From contig BDSL01000064.1 of the NCBI GenBank assembly GCA_003116995.1, positions 248,001-312,000 on the forward strand: DNA of 64,000 nucleotides, written 5' to 3'. The notes beneath the pieces were generated by a model. The model searched no databases, was not told where the DNA came from, and worked only from the letters and a program-made list of their open reading frames with translations. This document shows, piece after piece, positions 1-11,832 of this stretch. Numbering within the stretch: position 1 is the stretch's first letter; the number at the start of each line of letters is the position of its first letter. The translations under genes were made by a program, and so were the position numbers. This DNA comes from Yamagishiella unicocca (Eukaryota > Chlorophyta > Chlorophyceae > Chlamydomonadales > Volvocaceae).

Positions 1-3000
1 CAGGACCTCGTAGCGCCCTGGAGCAAGCCGCTGGCGGAGACCATTGGGGTGGTGGCGGACATCTATGGCATCCTGCAGGAGGTGAGCGGGGAGGCCGCCA
101 TGCAGACCAGGCCGCCCTCCCTTTCTTTGCTATGTGGAGGCCGTCCTGGCAAGAATGCGTGTAGCTTCAGCATAGCCTGGCGAACAGCTTGTGTGATGAG
201 CAGATGTCACCGTTGGCTCCATGCCACCGTTGGCTCGCTTTTCCTTCATTATTTTCCCGTCCGTATCATATATATGTATCATCCTCCGCCTCGCTCTTGA
301 ACGTGCAGGCGAATGGCGGCGGCCGGCGGCGGCTTGCTGAGCTGGAGCCCTCAGGCGGACAGGGCCTACCTGCCTTATCTGCTACCTCTCGCCCCATTCG
401 ACCTGCTACGGAATCTGCGGCAGCTCAACTCACCAGCACTGGCGTGTTTGCCGCCGACCGACGAGGAAGCTCGTCTAAGCAGCTAATGCTCGCCTCATCA
501 TCAAACTTGCCTCAGCATAGCCGGATCTTGGATCACGCCGTCGCGTTTCCCCGCGCCCGCATCTTGGCAGCGCTCAACAGCGGCCCCAGCGGCGGTTCTA
601 TGGGGCTCCCAGGGCCCGGATCCCTCGTCGTGGTGCGTGGCCGCGCGCAGCGCGTGCACGGTGGCCGAGCGACCCATGGGTCATTCCTGTAGTTGTTGTT
701 GGCCTGCGCAGTTATTGGGCCATATGCTTGGTGGCCCACGGCACGGCAGGTGTCGTCTGTGCACGCAGCGCAGTAACTCTGCGCGCTGATCGTGACGCAA
801 TTTTCGTCAACGGCTTCAACTTGCCAACATGTTATTCCTAACATTAGCTCTTATTTGCCACGCACCTGCCTAGTAATAACCTGCTTGTGGCCATAACCTA
901 CTAAAACCGACATGCTGCCCATTGCCCTAATGCGCGCCCGCTTGTGCTTGTCTGCTGCTTCTACAGGAAATCCTTCAAGATAAGGTGCGTGTGCGTTAGT
1001 TAGGGTAGCTCGTCATTAGGCTTGATGTGTACGGGGTTTCGCTCGGCGGGCTACGCACACAAGGAACGAGTCCGTGATACAGATACAATGCTGTTCACGG
1101 CGTGCAAACATAACGCACAGCGCCTAACATTATCGGACTATCTTTTGTGGTTTGATTTAATTGTGCCTTATTGTTTTGCCCGTGATTTATTGGCGATGCT
1201 CACTGTGGGTTTCCTGACTGTTCGCTGCAGGTTGTTGGGAGCATCCCTTACCTCGGCTGTCTGCTGAACCCGCTGCTGGAGTGCGTGGGTTTTTGGGATG
1301 GCGTTGGTGAGTCGGTGATTATGCCCAAGACGGCCCTAAATACCACTACATGGATAGACGGTGTATCCACGCTGGATAGATGTCATCTGAGCTCCCATGT
1401 CCTTTCTGCCAAAGCCTTTTGTTTACCGTCCCTACCAACATACTTGCCCCCGGCCCCGTGAACCTGAACGAGCAACGCAGAAACTCAAGTGGACGATCTC
1501 CTCGCCCCACTGATAGGCGCCGGCGGCACCGGGGTGTCCGGGTACGCTGGCAGTCGTTGCGGGGCGGGGGAGGGGGATCCACTTCGCTCTTGGGGTTCGT
1601 GATGGTCGGAACTGGTATGACCGGTTCAGCCGTTGGGCTGCTGTGCGATCGGCAGGTGGTTGGTGGGCAGCCACGCGCCACTTCAATGTGCCATAGCATG
1701 TCCGGCTACGTCCGCCGAGTAAGCCTTACCGGAGAGCAACCCTTCGCGTGTGTCACGGCCTCCGCCTGCTGCCTACATCTTCCGCCTCTTCCAGGACTCG
1801 CCGCCGTGCCGTACGGGAGCTCCGGGCATCGGACCACTACCTGCTGCTGGTCATACCTGAGGACCCCGCACTGCCTGCGCCGGTGGCTTGGGAACCCAAG
1901 GCAGCAGCAGCGGGGCTTGCGAGTGCAGCCGGGGGCTCAGGGCTGGCGGGCATGGCCCTGGACGAGGACGGCTGGCCCACACGGAGCCGCAGGCAGCTGC
2001 TGAGCGGCAGTGGCTCAGCGGTCTATGTGCCCCCAGAGCAACGCCGCAGCACCATCCTGCAGAGCCCCACAGGTCGGTCGTGGGTTGCTCGCTGCCGTGC
2101 GGAACATGCCCCACATCGTGCTCCAGCCTCACAGTTGATCCCAGCAGGTCTTACGTCGCATCCTAGCCACTAATGCTCCACGCCTGTGATCCTTCCGGCT
2201 CCTCCCAACCCCGGCTCCTGCCTGCGGTGCTGCTGCCTTCCTAACAACACCCGCAGGAGAAGCCATCATCCGCTGGGCGTCTGCAGCCTTAGCGCTCCAC
2301 TCCGCAGGAGCCAGCATGTGGGGAATGGAGTACTACGCGTGAGTAGAAAAGAGTAGATAACCAATGTATGATCGATCCGTCCGCGTGAGTAGAAAAGAGT
2401 AGATAACCAATGTATGATCGATCCGTCCGCAGTACTACCAGCGCAGGCGTGCGCATGATGAGCATGACAGTTTCATGAACATGGCATATGCCCTCGTCCG
2501 TGTCTGTCTGTTTGCGCAGGGAGTGGCTGAAGCCCGACTACCCACAGGATGTGGAGGCTGCATGGCGGGACGCTTGGAACAACGCCACAGCCGATGCCTC
2601 CCGCGCGGGTGTGTTGGTGGATTGGGCGACGGAAGCCCCGGCGCTGCTGCACGACCGCTACCTGCCGCTGGTGTCCAAGGTGGCACGTGGGGAGCTGCTG
2701 GCCAGGTGCGTGGGCGCCGGCGCACGTGCAGCAGGTGCATTTGTTCAGTGCCGTTAGGGAGGATTTCAGGAGAATTCTGTTGATTCCACATGCTGGCTGA
2801 TACCACCTTCAACTTTCCTCTCAAACTTCTCTGCCGCATTGGCACCACCCGAATCCTCGCTCCCCGGATCACCAGGTGGAACGCGACATTCACGGCCACC
2901 AACTCCACGGCAGCAGCCGGGCCGCAGCAGGAGCCCATCGACCTGAACCGCGTGCGCCGGGCCCAACTGTATTACCTGAACGACACGCTGGGGGCTCTGC

Positions 3001-6000
3001 AGCAGGGTTACACGAGTGAGCCAGAGGCCGGGGTGGATGGGATCGCGCGCGGGGGGCATTATGTCTGCTGGGATGGTGTGGTGACGGTCGCGGCGGCCTC
3101 CCTGTAGCAGCCTGCCAACAGACATTCACGAAGCCTTCCTTCGTACGAAGAAGCAACACACAAAAATCCTCACCATCGAAAGAGGTGCACGTAGCCCTTA
3201 CTCACGTCTTCGTTCCTAGCTAGCTTTTGGATCCATGCATCGATGCCGCGTGCGTAAGCTTCCCTCCGGTGCCTCCCTACCTTGCCGCAGGCGTGTTCGA
3301 CGCACTCGATCAGAACATCGCGACGCTGGTGGCGAGCCATGTCTCGGCGGCGTCTGGAGGAGGCACGTGCGCTCGTGTGGTGGTGCAGCTGAGCCAGCGG
3401 CTGGTGCTGACGCGCCAGGCGTTCGAGGCCTCCCTGACGCTGGACAACAGCGGTGGCACGTCGGAGCTCACCAATGTGACTGTGCAACTCACTGCCTGGC
3501 TCAAGGAGAACGGCACGGCGACAGGGCAGGCGTTCGCTGTGGGGCAGCCCGCAATTGAGGTTGGTTGGTTGGCTGGTGGTTGCTTGCTTAGTCAGCTAAT
3601 CGGTTGGTGGGTGGCTAACCAGTTATTGTGCACCGGCCCCGGTGGGTGACACACATTGAGCGGTGCCAGCACTTTGTCGGGTAGCCCCGAACTGCCCGCT
3701 GTCCTACATCGTGGGTGCTTCCGCCGCCTGGTCTGCAGGGTCTCGTGGAGCGAGCTGGCGACGGCTATGTGCTGGCGGCGGGTGGTGTGGCGAGCCTGAG
3801 GTGGCTGCTGGTGCCTCGCGAGGCGGCGGCCCTGCAGGAAGACATATGGTACTACATCGGAGGCACCGTCAGGTCCGCAGCTGGTTGTCGGCATTTTGTT
3901 TCCTAGTTGCAGTTGTAGTTTATAGCTGAAAAAAGATTTTATTCCTGTTTGATAATGTACGTAAAACATGTAGCTTTACTTTTTACTTCTGTGCGCAGTC
4001 CGCTTCCATACCACGCCGGGGTCATCAGTATCCTCCTCGGATTGAAGCCTACCTGTTGTTCGCGCACCTAATTTATGCGGTCACGGTGACGCTCCCTCCT
4101 CGCAGCTACGAGCCGGGCCCTGGCCTGCCTGCCGAGGTGCTTCCCTTGGAGCCGGCAGACGTGAGGGTGTCGCCGGAGGGCCGACTTGACGTGCGGTACT
4201 ACATTGAAAAGGACGTGCAGGTAACAGCTAATTTCGTAAAAAAGCTGAAAGCGGTTTAACAATGTGAAATAATCCTGTATAGCCACATGCCATGACCCAT
4301 TCGTCCAACCTATTCCCTGGGTTCACGATTGGCATTATTTAAAAGTGCACCCGCTAAACACCCTAACACCCTTACTTCCACTCTAAACCCATTTCAATGT
4401 GCCTATGTTGCACACGCACATGCACGCCTACATACCCAACTCCCACCTTGGATTCGCGGGTCTATTTTATTCCTAACCCCCAACTCCCACCGCGCACACC
4501 TGCAGGGAGACAACCCCTTCACCCCGGACGTGTACGAGCCCAGCGTGCCCGCGGTGCTGGCAACGCTGCTGGTCAACGTGGGGGGAGGCACCTCGCGAGA
4601 CCTGGTGATGGAGTCGGTCCAACCGCAGATCGTGGAGAACGACAAGGGCCTGCTGATATCGTTCAGCATCGTGGGGGTTAGCGTCAACGGCGTGGATTCC
4701 CCAATGTGAGTGAATGCCCTGCACGGCACGCCGTCACACGTGGGTTAGGTTGCCTTTTTAGGAAGCGGCTGACCGTGGTTGAGTGCCTCGTTCGCCTACG
4801 GATAGTGGCATCCACTGCGGCCTCATCTCCCAAAAAACATTCTTCCAAGAATGCTGTATTTATCCCGGCAGTAGTGCTGCTATCTGGTGATAGATTAATG
4901 CGGGTAAACCACGATAACAAGGTATATTTCGTGCCCTGGGGATGAGGACCCCTGCTGCGTTGTTAATGAACCTTGTCGCTTCCCCCCGTGCTGCCTGTAT
5001 GTGCGTGTTTTGCAGAATGCTCCGGGCCAGTGTTGGTGACATCCCTCCGGGCAGGACCGCGCTGGTTCAGTGGCAGCTGGCGGCATCTCTGCAGGTAGGT
5101 GCGGCGGGTTGTAGAGTGGTAGATAGGCAGGCGACAGCAGTCAGGAAACATACAGAATTCATCCTACCAGCCATGCAAGATCGTCGTACTAGTCATGAGC
5201 AAGATCGTCCTACCTGTGCCAAGATCTCCGCCCACCTGCCACCTGTCGGACCCACTCCAACGTGCAGGGTGTCTTCTCCGCCATCAATGCCACCTTCATC
5301 AGCCGTAACCCGTTAAACGATCCCACGCTCTCCTCCATCGCGAGCCTGACGATCTTCGATCTGATCCACATGGTTTACCTGCCAGGTGGGTGGGCGGGTG
5401 ATATGCCGGGGCAGGGCAGAGGGGGTGAAACACGGCGGCGGCCAGTCACAATCAGTTTCAGCCAGTCAATCAGTTCATGGTATGTAAGCGAGCAAGCACG
5501 CTACCAAGCTGCCGTGATGTAACATGCCACTGCCGCCTGCCACCACCAACCGCGCAGGTCCCGCTGACGATGGCCTTCCCGATATGCTTGTCGTGGCCAC
5601 TGGCGGGCAAGCCACCGGCATTGGGATGCCCAACCAGATCCACAGCAGCAAGGATGGGGCGGTGATACCCCTGGGGGTGGTGCCGGCCAGCGCTGTCATC
5701 CAGGTGTCCACCAGCATTACTGGCGGAGGCGCGCTGACTGTCACAGTGCGTGTCAATGGCTCCAGGGTCACACCTCCCCCGAGCCAGTCCGGTGATAGTA
5801 GCGGCCGTGGCGGCAGCGGCTGGCAGTACCTCCGGCTCGACAGCCCCATTACGCTCCGACCCAGTACCTCGTGGCTGCTCGTCACGGCGTCCGCAACGGC
5901 TGATGGGGTTGCTGGGAGCGAGGCGCTCAGCGTGCCGTACAATGCTTGGGCATCGTACAGTATGTACGGCAACGCGACAGATGCCAAGGACTACTTGCAC

Positions 6001-7590
6001 GTCCTGTACGACAGCTTCAGCCTGTCCAGTGTGACCTTGATCGAGCTCGTGTTCCTCAAGATACAACCGCCACCGTCTCCTGCACCCCCCAGCCCACCCA
6101 GCCCGCCGCCTCCCTCGCCGTTGCCACCATCGCCGCCCCCAGCACCACCTCGTCCCCCCAGCCCGCCCAGCCCCAAGCCCCCGCGGCCTCCCAGTCCCTT
6201 TCCACCATCGCCTCCTCGACCACCCCCTAGCCCGCCCTCACCGCCCAGCCCGAGGCCACCTTCGCCTTTGCCCCCCAGCCCCCGGCCCCCATCACCATTC
6301 CCTCCGAGTCCAAAGCCACCTTCGCCAAGGCCTCCAAGCCCTAACCCTCCGAAACCCCCAAGACCCCCCAAACCTCCGTCACCATTCCCGCCAAGCCCCC
6401 GACCACCCTCGCCATTGCCGCCGAGCCCACTGCCTCCCTCCCCACTTCCGCCCAGCCCCCGCCCACCTTCACCACCTCCACCAAGCCCCAACCCGCCGAA
6501 GCCGCCGAGGCCGCCCAGCCCACCCAAACCTCCTTCACCTCCGCCGCCGGCACCCTCGCCACCCTCGCCTTCGCCCCCCAGCCCCCTGCCTCCTTCGCCA
6601 CTCCCGCCAAGCCCTCTTCCACCTTCGCCACTCCCGCCAAGCCCTCTGCCTCCTTCCCCGACTCCTCCCAGCCCTAGCCCACCTCCACCTTTGCCGCCCA
6701 GCCCCAAACCTCCGAAACCACCAAGTCCACCGAAGCCGCCTAGACCTCCACCCCCACCTCCCCCATCTCCAAGGCCACCCGCTCCGGCGCCTCCAAGCCC
6801 ATCGCCTCCTTCTCCTCTGCCACCCAGCCCCAAACCACCTCCGCCAAGCCCTCCACCTTCGCCGCTTCCTCCGAGCCCGCTGCCACCGAGTCCCCCCTCA
6901 CCAACCCCTCCGCGACCACCACCGAGTCCCCCAACCCCTCCGAGCCCCAAACCACCGAGGCCGCCCACACCACCCAAGCCACCCAGTCCATCGCCACCGA
7001 AGCCGCCCAGTCCACCAAAGCCACCAAGCCCACCAAAGCCGCCGAGTCCACCAAAACCCTCGCCTCCACCACCACTGCCCCCAAAGCCTCCCAGCCCTCA
7101 GCCATTGCCACGGCCTCCACAGCCTCCTTCGCCTTCACCGCCGAACCCCACCAGCGGCGGCACGGGCGGAACAGGTGTAAGTCAGCAGGGCTCCGCCGAC
7201 CTTGACGCTGGGACAACCCGCTCCGGGGTATCAAAGCAGACGGAAACTGGAGCTGAAGATAACGGCAGTAGCGGTGCCGCCGCCGCAGCTGATGAGGCTC
7301 CATATGAGCCCGTAGTCACAGATGGCGCCACCGATGACTCAGTCGCCGACCCCGCAGAGTCGCAGCCCAAGAGAGACCAAACTGCAGCTGCTGGCGGCGA
7401 GACGGTTGCGGCCAACGCTGCGAGCACCGCGTCTAACGGCGCTGAGGGCAATCCATCAAGCGGCGCTGCCGTGCCGATTGCTGCGATCGTTGTGTGCAGC
7501 GTCGTGGGCTTAGCTGTCGTGGTAGCGGGCGTGCTGGCGTGGCGTTGGAGGGCGGCCCAGATCCAAGGCGTCCGTGTCGTACCCACCTAG
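1..7590 (+). CDS. Membrane-anchored extracellular protein: beta-rich ectodomain plus Pro-rich rod (5' end outside window)
   Basis: The 3' part of a multi-exon gene. Supported exons: 1-81, 1231-1306, about 1801-2072, 2257-2338, 2520-2705, 2876-3006, 3291-3559, 3739-3872, 4106-4220, 4506-4705, 5016-5094, 5268-5385, 5558-7590. Phases join cleanly from about 1801 on; the link between 1306 and 1801 does not fit in phase, so an exon may be missing or misplaced there. The ectodomain has motifs such as [24 protein letters not shown] and DDGLPD. From memory, this ordered set resembles modules of giant secreted repeat proteins of bacteria; I did not search. The last exon encodes a Ser/Lys/Arg-Pro-Pro rod (about 6067-7146), an acidic Ala/Ser linker, one hydrophobic helix (about 7468-7545) and a basic end WRWRAAQ...VVPT. 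Likely role: cell-surface or wall-linked structural or adhesive protein (inference). Its rod and tail are nearly the same as those of the gene at 11833. Confidence 0.75.
2337..2428 (+). repeat. 46-bp perfect tandem duplication spanning a 5' splice site
   Basis: Two identical 46-bp copies (2337-2382 and 2383-2428) each start GCGTGAGTAG, so the donor GTGAGT of the intron after exon 2257-2338 is present twice. The 8-mer AGTACTAC lies on both sides of the pair. Using the second donor would add 46 nt with an in-frame TAG. Confidence 0.9.
4448..4480 (+). repeat. Intronic family D element
   Basis: TTGGATTCGCGGGTCTATTT then a C run, in gene 1 intron 4221-4505. Confidence 0.6.
6067..7146 (+). repeat. 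Proline-rich rod coding repeat
   Basis: About 360 residues of PPSP, PPKP and PPRP units, the hydroxyproline-rich glycoprotein pattern of volvocine wall proteins. Hydroxylation and arabinosylation are expected from the family but not visible here. The opposite strand reads as a long Gly-rich open frame, which is a shadow. Confidence 0.9.
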
Positions 7591-8614
7591 ACTTCAATGA
7601 TCGCGGTGCTGCGGGCGCAATGAACGACTTGGTCCATGCAGTGAAAGCATCCACCGACCTTACCTCGAGGGCCTCAATCCATGCTTTTCACGCGCAATGA
7701 CGCGCGCACAGGATACACTAGGCTTGTTGGTATAGTTTACGTACAGTTAGGCTTGCTTACTTCCCGTTTAATATGTACTGTACAACGCATAGCCGGTAGG
7801 AGTCAGCAGGCTCCTAGAACGGAGACTCACGATGACGTGGTATATAGATACAGCAGCAGGGCGTGCGTGTGCTGGACAGTTTATTGGTTGCTTGCCCACT
7901 TTTTGTTGCTGTTTGCCCCGACGGGTTCAGCGCACTACATAGTAGTGTACCGTGGCTGTCCCAAAACCCTGAAAAGGGAGATACAGGCGACCCGAAGAGG
8001 GTCACACTAATTGCCAACGCACTTTCGTGCCGACTGTCGCACCAAGTTTTGCTGCTTTGGACCAGCGAGTGCAGATGGCATAGAGCGCGTGAGTCCCTAG
8101 CGTACTGTGATATTGCTCATGCCGACCCCAACCACCTATTACACGCGCGGTGATTACTGGACAAGGACATGTCACGTCGTTTGCTTGATTGCTGGGGCGA
8201 TCCGCGCTCCAATGAATACTGCGTCAAGAAGAGCGCGCGCCATCTGAACGGCCCTAGTAAGTTCTGAATGATGCACTGCTAGCTGCAGGCTGAGGAGCTA
8301 GCGATCCGATCTTCTACCTGGTGGTAGGGTCCGCTGTTTGGCAGGACGTATGTACGGCGGCCAGTGCATTCGCAAACATAGCAGTTGTCGTGGGCTGGAT
8401 ACCCTAAATCCCTACCAACCATGCATCCGCCGCCGGGCTCTCATCCCCGGCTGACGAGCGATGTTCGTTGAACTCTTGCTGTTGCGTTCCCATGCATTTT
8501 TATGTCCTAACAACCTGTCGATCGTTTGCATTATTAGTTTGAAGTGGACATTTTTAGCGAATATGTGTGCGTCAGTCCCCTTTGCGGGACACATAGCGGC
8601 CTGAAGCTTACAGC

Positions 8615-8619
8615 TGTAA
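8615..8619 (+). terminator. Candidate TGTAA polyadenylation signal
   Basis: TGTAA, the usual volvocine poly(A) signal, about 1.0 kb after the stop of gene 1. The same signal is kept at the matching place (16207) in the duplicated flank. Confidence 0.35.
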
Positions 8620-8776
8620 CAATCAATACTACATACATTTCGGCGACTGCGGCGCTTGCTCTCGATACGGAATGCAGCTGGCCGCCCCCTACCTCCGCCA
8701 TCCACCTTGTGCCACTAAAGGCCGGCGAATGGCGGCCGATCAACCGCCGGAAAACCCTGCCTTGCTCTGACACACA

Positions 8777-8840
8777 GTAGTTGTCACTGTTAAAGTGGGT
8801 CCCAGGCCATGGTAGAGCCATCGGGCGCATCGCCTGACAC
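8777..8840 (-). repeat. Family A element (reverse)
   Basis: Complement carries GATGGCTCTACC and TGGGACCCACT, in the 3' flank of gene 1. Confidence 0.75.
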
Positions 8841-9060
8841 GGAAAGAGACGCAGGAAGAAAAAAACACCAGTGGGCGACTGGTGTCGTACAGAGATGGTA
8901 GTTGTTAGAAGAACACACAAGTCGACCGAGATGGTTGTTGTGGAGCAGCAGGATTTACAGCCACTTAATTGCAACTGTTTGGTGCACGGCTTGCCGTACG
9001 GGTGAGCAACGTGATGGGACTGGGCTGCCTTGAGTGAACTGGTCACGATGCGCTATGTAG

Positions 9061-10321
9061 GCGCGCGGCTTGAACGCCGTGAAGGGGGGAAACCAGCAGG
9101 CGATGGTGGGGTGGGGCAAGAGGGGTGAGCCGCCTCACAGCAGACAGAAACCCCCGCACGCGTGACACGTCATCCGCCCACCTGGTCCTTGGCAGAAATC
9201 AACAGAAAACGCCGCAGAGGCGTTGGAGGAATGACGACCACGACCGGGCGACCATGAACAGCTTGTCCCGGCGGTCAGTGAAGCAACCGGACCAAAAACG
9301 GCGAAATAGTCGCTCGTTTTACTCTTGATGCCCGGGCTCAGGAGGTGGTGCAACCGCCCTGGAAGAATGTCGGTGGGCACGACGGCTGCGTTTCGAACAA
9401 CGTAGTCCTGCATCGCAGCCATGTCGTCCGCGCCTGGTACAGCCAGTGCGTTCAGGAACGGTCCAGCCTCAATTTGAGTGTCGAAGCGTACAGAAGCGTA
9501 CCATACCGTACCCCCAAACCCCTTCCCCTACGGCCTCCCCCCTAATTTTCACCGGGAACTTGTTTTGGGGGGCATCCTATGTTCCTATGTCGCTAAGACG
9601 GGCACCCTGTCTGGTTCCCCCCACCCCTGCTCACACGGTTTCGATTGGTGTGCCTTGGTTTTCATACCACCCCGCCCCCGCCCCCCTGCCTCAATGTCTG
9701 GCTCACCCAGTATCGTCGGGGCTTTGCCATCAGGAAAGCGGTCGTTTATTTCCCGCTCAATCAAACTGCATCAAGGTCGCGCTGTTTCGGGGATTGGACG
9801 TGGACAGTGACCTCATCAGGTCCTTCCGCCATCGTTGCCCGGGACGCGATCAGTCATGTCATCAGCGGAAGCCTCGCGCCGCCTACACCACGGGCACCGC
9901 CGTGCCAGGCATGTCACGTCAGCCAGCACAACCTCTCCCCCAAGACAAAGCAGGACATGCCAGTTTCGATCAACATGTCCCCACCAAGTTGGTTAGCAAA
10001 AACAACCGCATCACAAGCGATCCAACAGCGTAATTACCTGCTGCCGAACCGCTGCTCTGTGTTGGTGCGGAGCTGTGCGCGACGGACGATGGCGCCTGTT
10101 GACTGGCTGATAATGACGAGGTGCTGGAACATGGATCTTCATTGGGAGGGCGAGCGGATCGTCGCCCACTCCCCGGCGCGCGCGGTTGCACTTTGTGCAC
10201 AAAACCAATACGCGATGCCGTCTTCTGATGAATGTCATGTAATGTATTTAATACATTTTCTCTTTATGCACCAGGTGCGCAGCTCATCTTTACACTCTGC
10301 GTCTTCAGCTCCCGTAGACCG
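9061..10321. other. Intergenic, nothing recognised
   Basis: Only short open frames without splice support or family resemblance. No RNA gene recognised. Confidence 0.5.
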
Positions 10322-11255
10322 GTAGACGCATGCCTTCAATAGTCGAAGACGCCGCGCCGCGTCTTCTAATGTCGTGGACGTTGTATCAACGAACTCTGCC
10401 CGTTACCACCATTTTTCGCTTTTGTCTTCTACAGGTATACTCATATTATTTTTGTCACGGCCGGGCATCCTACCTTATTTAATTTTACCTACACTTCGGA
10501 GGGAAACCTGTGATATATGTGACGTCAAAAACATGTCCGGTTCGCAAATGGCAAAAGGCTTCCGAATACTTTAGCCAATTACAAAAGAGGCCTGTTACCT
10601 CTATCTGCGCTCAGCCAGACCGTTGACGGCGCAGATGCATGTCTTCAACAGTCGAAGACGCTATGCCTTCAACAGTCAAAGAAAATCCTTAAACTTTAAC
10701 ACCCAACCATATGCCTCAAACAACGCGTACTTGTTGCTTCAAGGACTGCAAGCACCCAGAAAGTAGGGTCAAGCAACTACTGGTGCATTGGTCCTCCATT
10801 CCTCCGGAACCTTTGGAACCTCCACGAAACTTTCTGAAGCCATCAGGCTCTTGCTTTTCAATTTTGAATTTGAGATGGCGACGCTGCATCTTCCTTATCT
10901 GGCCAGTCGAAACCGGAAACTTCTGGGAGGCAGTTGATGTCATCTGCGCCGTCAACGGTCTGGCTGAGCGCAGATAGAGGTAACAGGCCTCTTTTGTAAT
11001 TGGCTAAAGTATTCGGAAGCCTTTTGCCATTTGCGAACCGGACATGTTTTTGACGTCACATATATCACAGGTTTCCCTCCGAAGTGTAGGTAAAATTGAA
11101 TAAGGTAGGATGCCCGGCCGTGACAAAAATAATATGAGTATACCTGTAGAAAACAAAAACGAAAATGGTGGTAACGGGCAGAGTTCGTTGGCACAACGTC
11201 CACGACATTAGAAGACGCGGCGCGGCGTCTTCGACTGTTGAAGGCATGCGTCTAC
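10322..11255. mobile_element. Inverted-repeat element (non-autonomous DNA transposon candidate)
   Basis: Left arm 10322-10637 and right arm 10941-11255 are near-perfect reverse complements, about 315 bp each, around a 303-bp spacer. The outer ends read GTAGACGCATGCC and its complement. The sub-motif GTCTTC-AACAGTC-GAAGAC recurs near the left inner end. I see no clear target-site duplication. The spacer has an 88-codon open frame (10711-10977) starting MPQTTRTCCFKDC that I do not recognise. Base composition is more AT-rich than the neighbouring genes. The form fits a long-terminal-inverted-repeat or foldback element with no transposase in place. Confidence 0.75.
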
Positions 11256-11832
11256 GGCAGGTGAAGTTGCAGGATGTGACGATGAGCTATTTGTCTAGCG
11301 CTTCGATCACGTCACTAGCCCTATAGAGTCCCGATCAGGCGACGGCGCTTCAGGGAGGGGCTTTCAACGTACGTCTCACTCTTGGAAACAGCACAAATAT
11401 AACATGTCGCCGTTGCAAATGCGGAAGCGTGGGACATACAGAGGTGCATGCGACGTTGACATCCGCAGTTTTCCTGCCTCTATATATCAGGCGAACCACC
11501 CGACACATTCCAGCCTTAGTGAATAAAACTGAGTTTTACGTCGTTCATGCTATTAATTTCATAACGGACGCAATGAATATACACTCGGTTTAGACGACCG
11601 CTTCATCCTTGCAGAGGTCATCAGCGTGCAGTCCGACTTGCCGACAGCGATTGCCTTGTGGCGTCATTGAGAAAACTTATGGTGAGTTGGTATTATCAAA
11701 GCCGAAACTTTGACCGTTATACCATGCCGGCGTTGCTTCGGCCGGCGTGCCGACAGCCCGTGCCCGTTCTCTAAGTAACGAGCGCCGATATCCTTTCCTA
11801 TGGATTTCTTACAGATTAGTGAAGCCTTCGCC
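11256..11832 (+). other. Upstream region of the second Pro-rich gene
   Basis: Non-coding; contains the TATA-like box at 11481. A leader of about 300 nt is implied if that box is used. Confidence 0.5.
11481..11488 (+). promoter_or_regulatory. TATA-like box
   Basis: TATATATC, about 350 bp before the chosen start codon at 11833 and in the right orientation. Confidence 0.4.

Larger units (their letters stand above)
7591..9060 (+). other. 3' flank of gene 1, duplicated after the second Pro-rich gene
   Basis: No gene seen. The block matches 15205-16600 with indels, starting directly after both stop codons, so it probably contains the 3' untranslated region and was duplicated with the coding tail. 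It holds a reverse family A element at 8777. Confidence 0.7.

Noticed and set aside
5991..6977. 328-codon Gly-rich minus-strand frame
   Set aside because: Antisense shadow of the Pro-rich rod. The same applies to the minus frames at 12438-13445 and 13650-14597.
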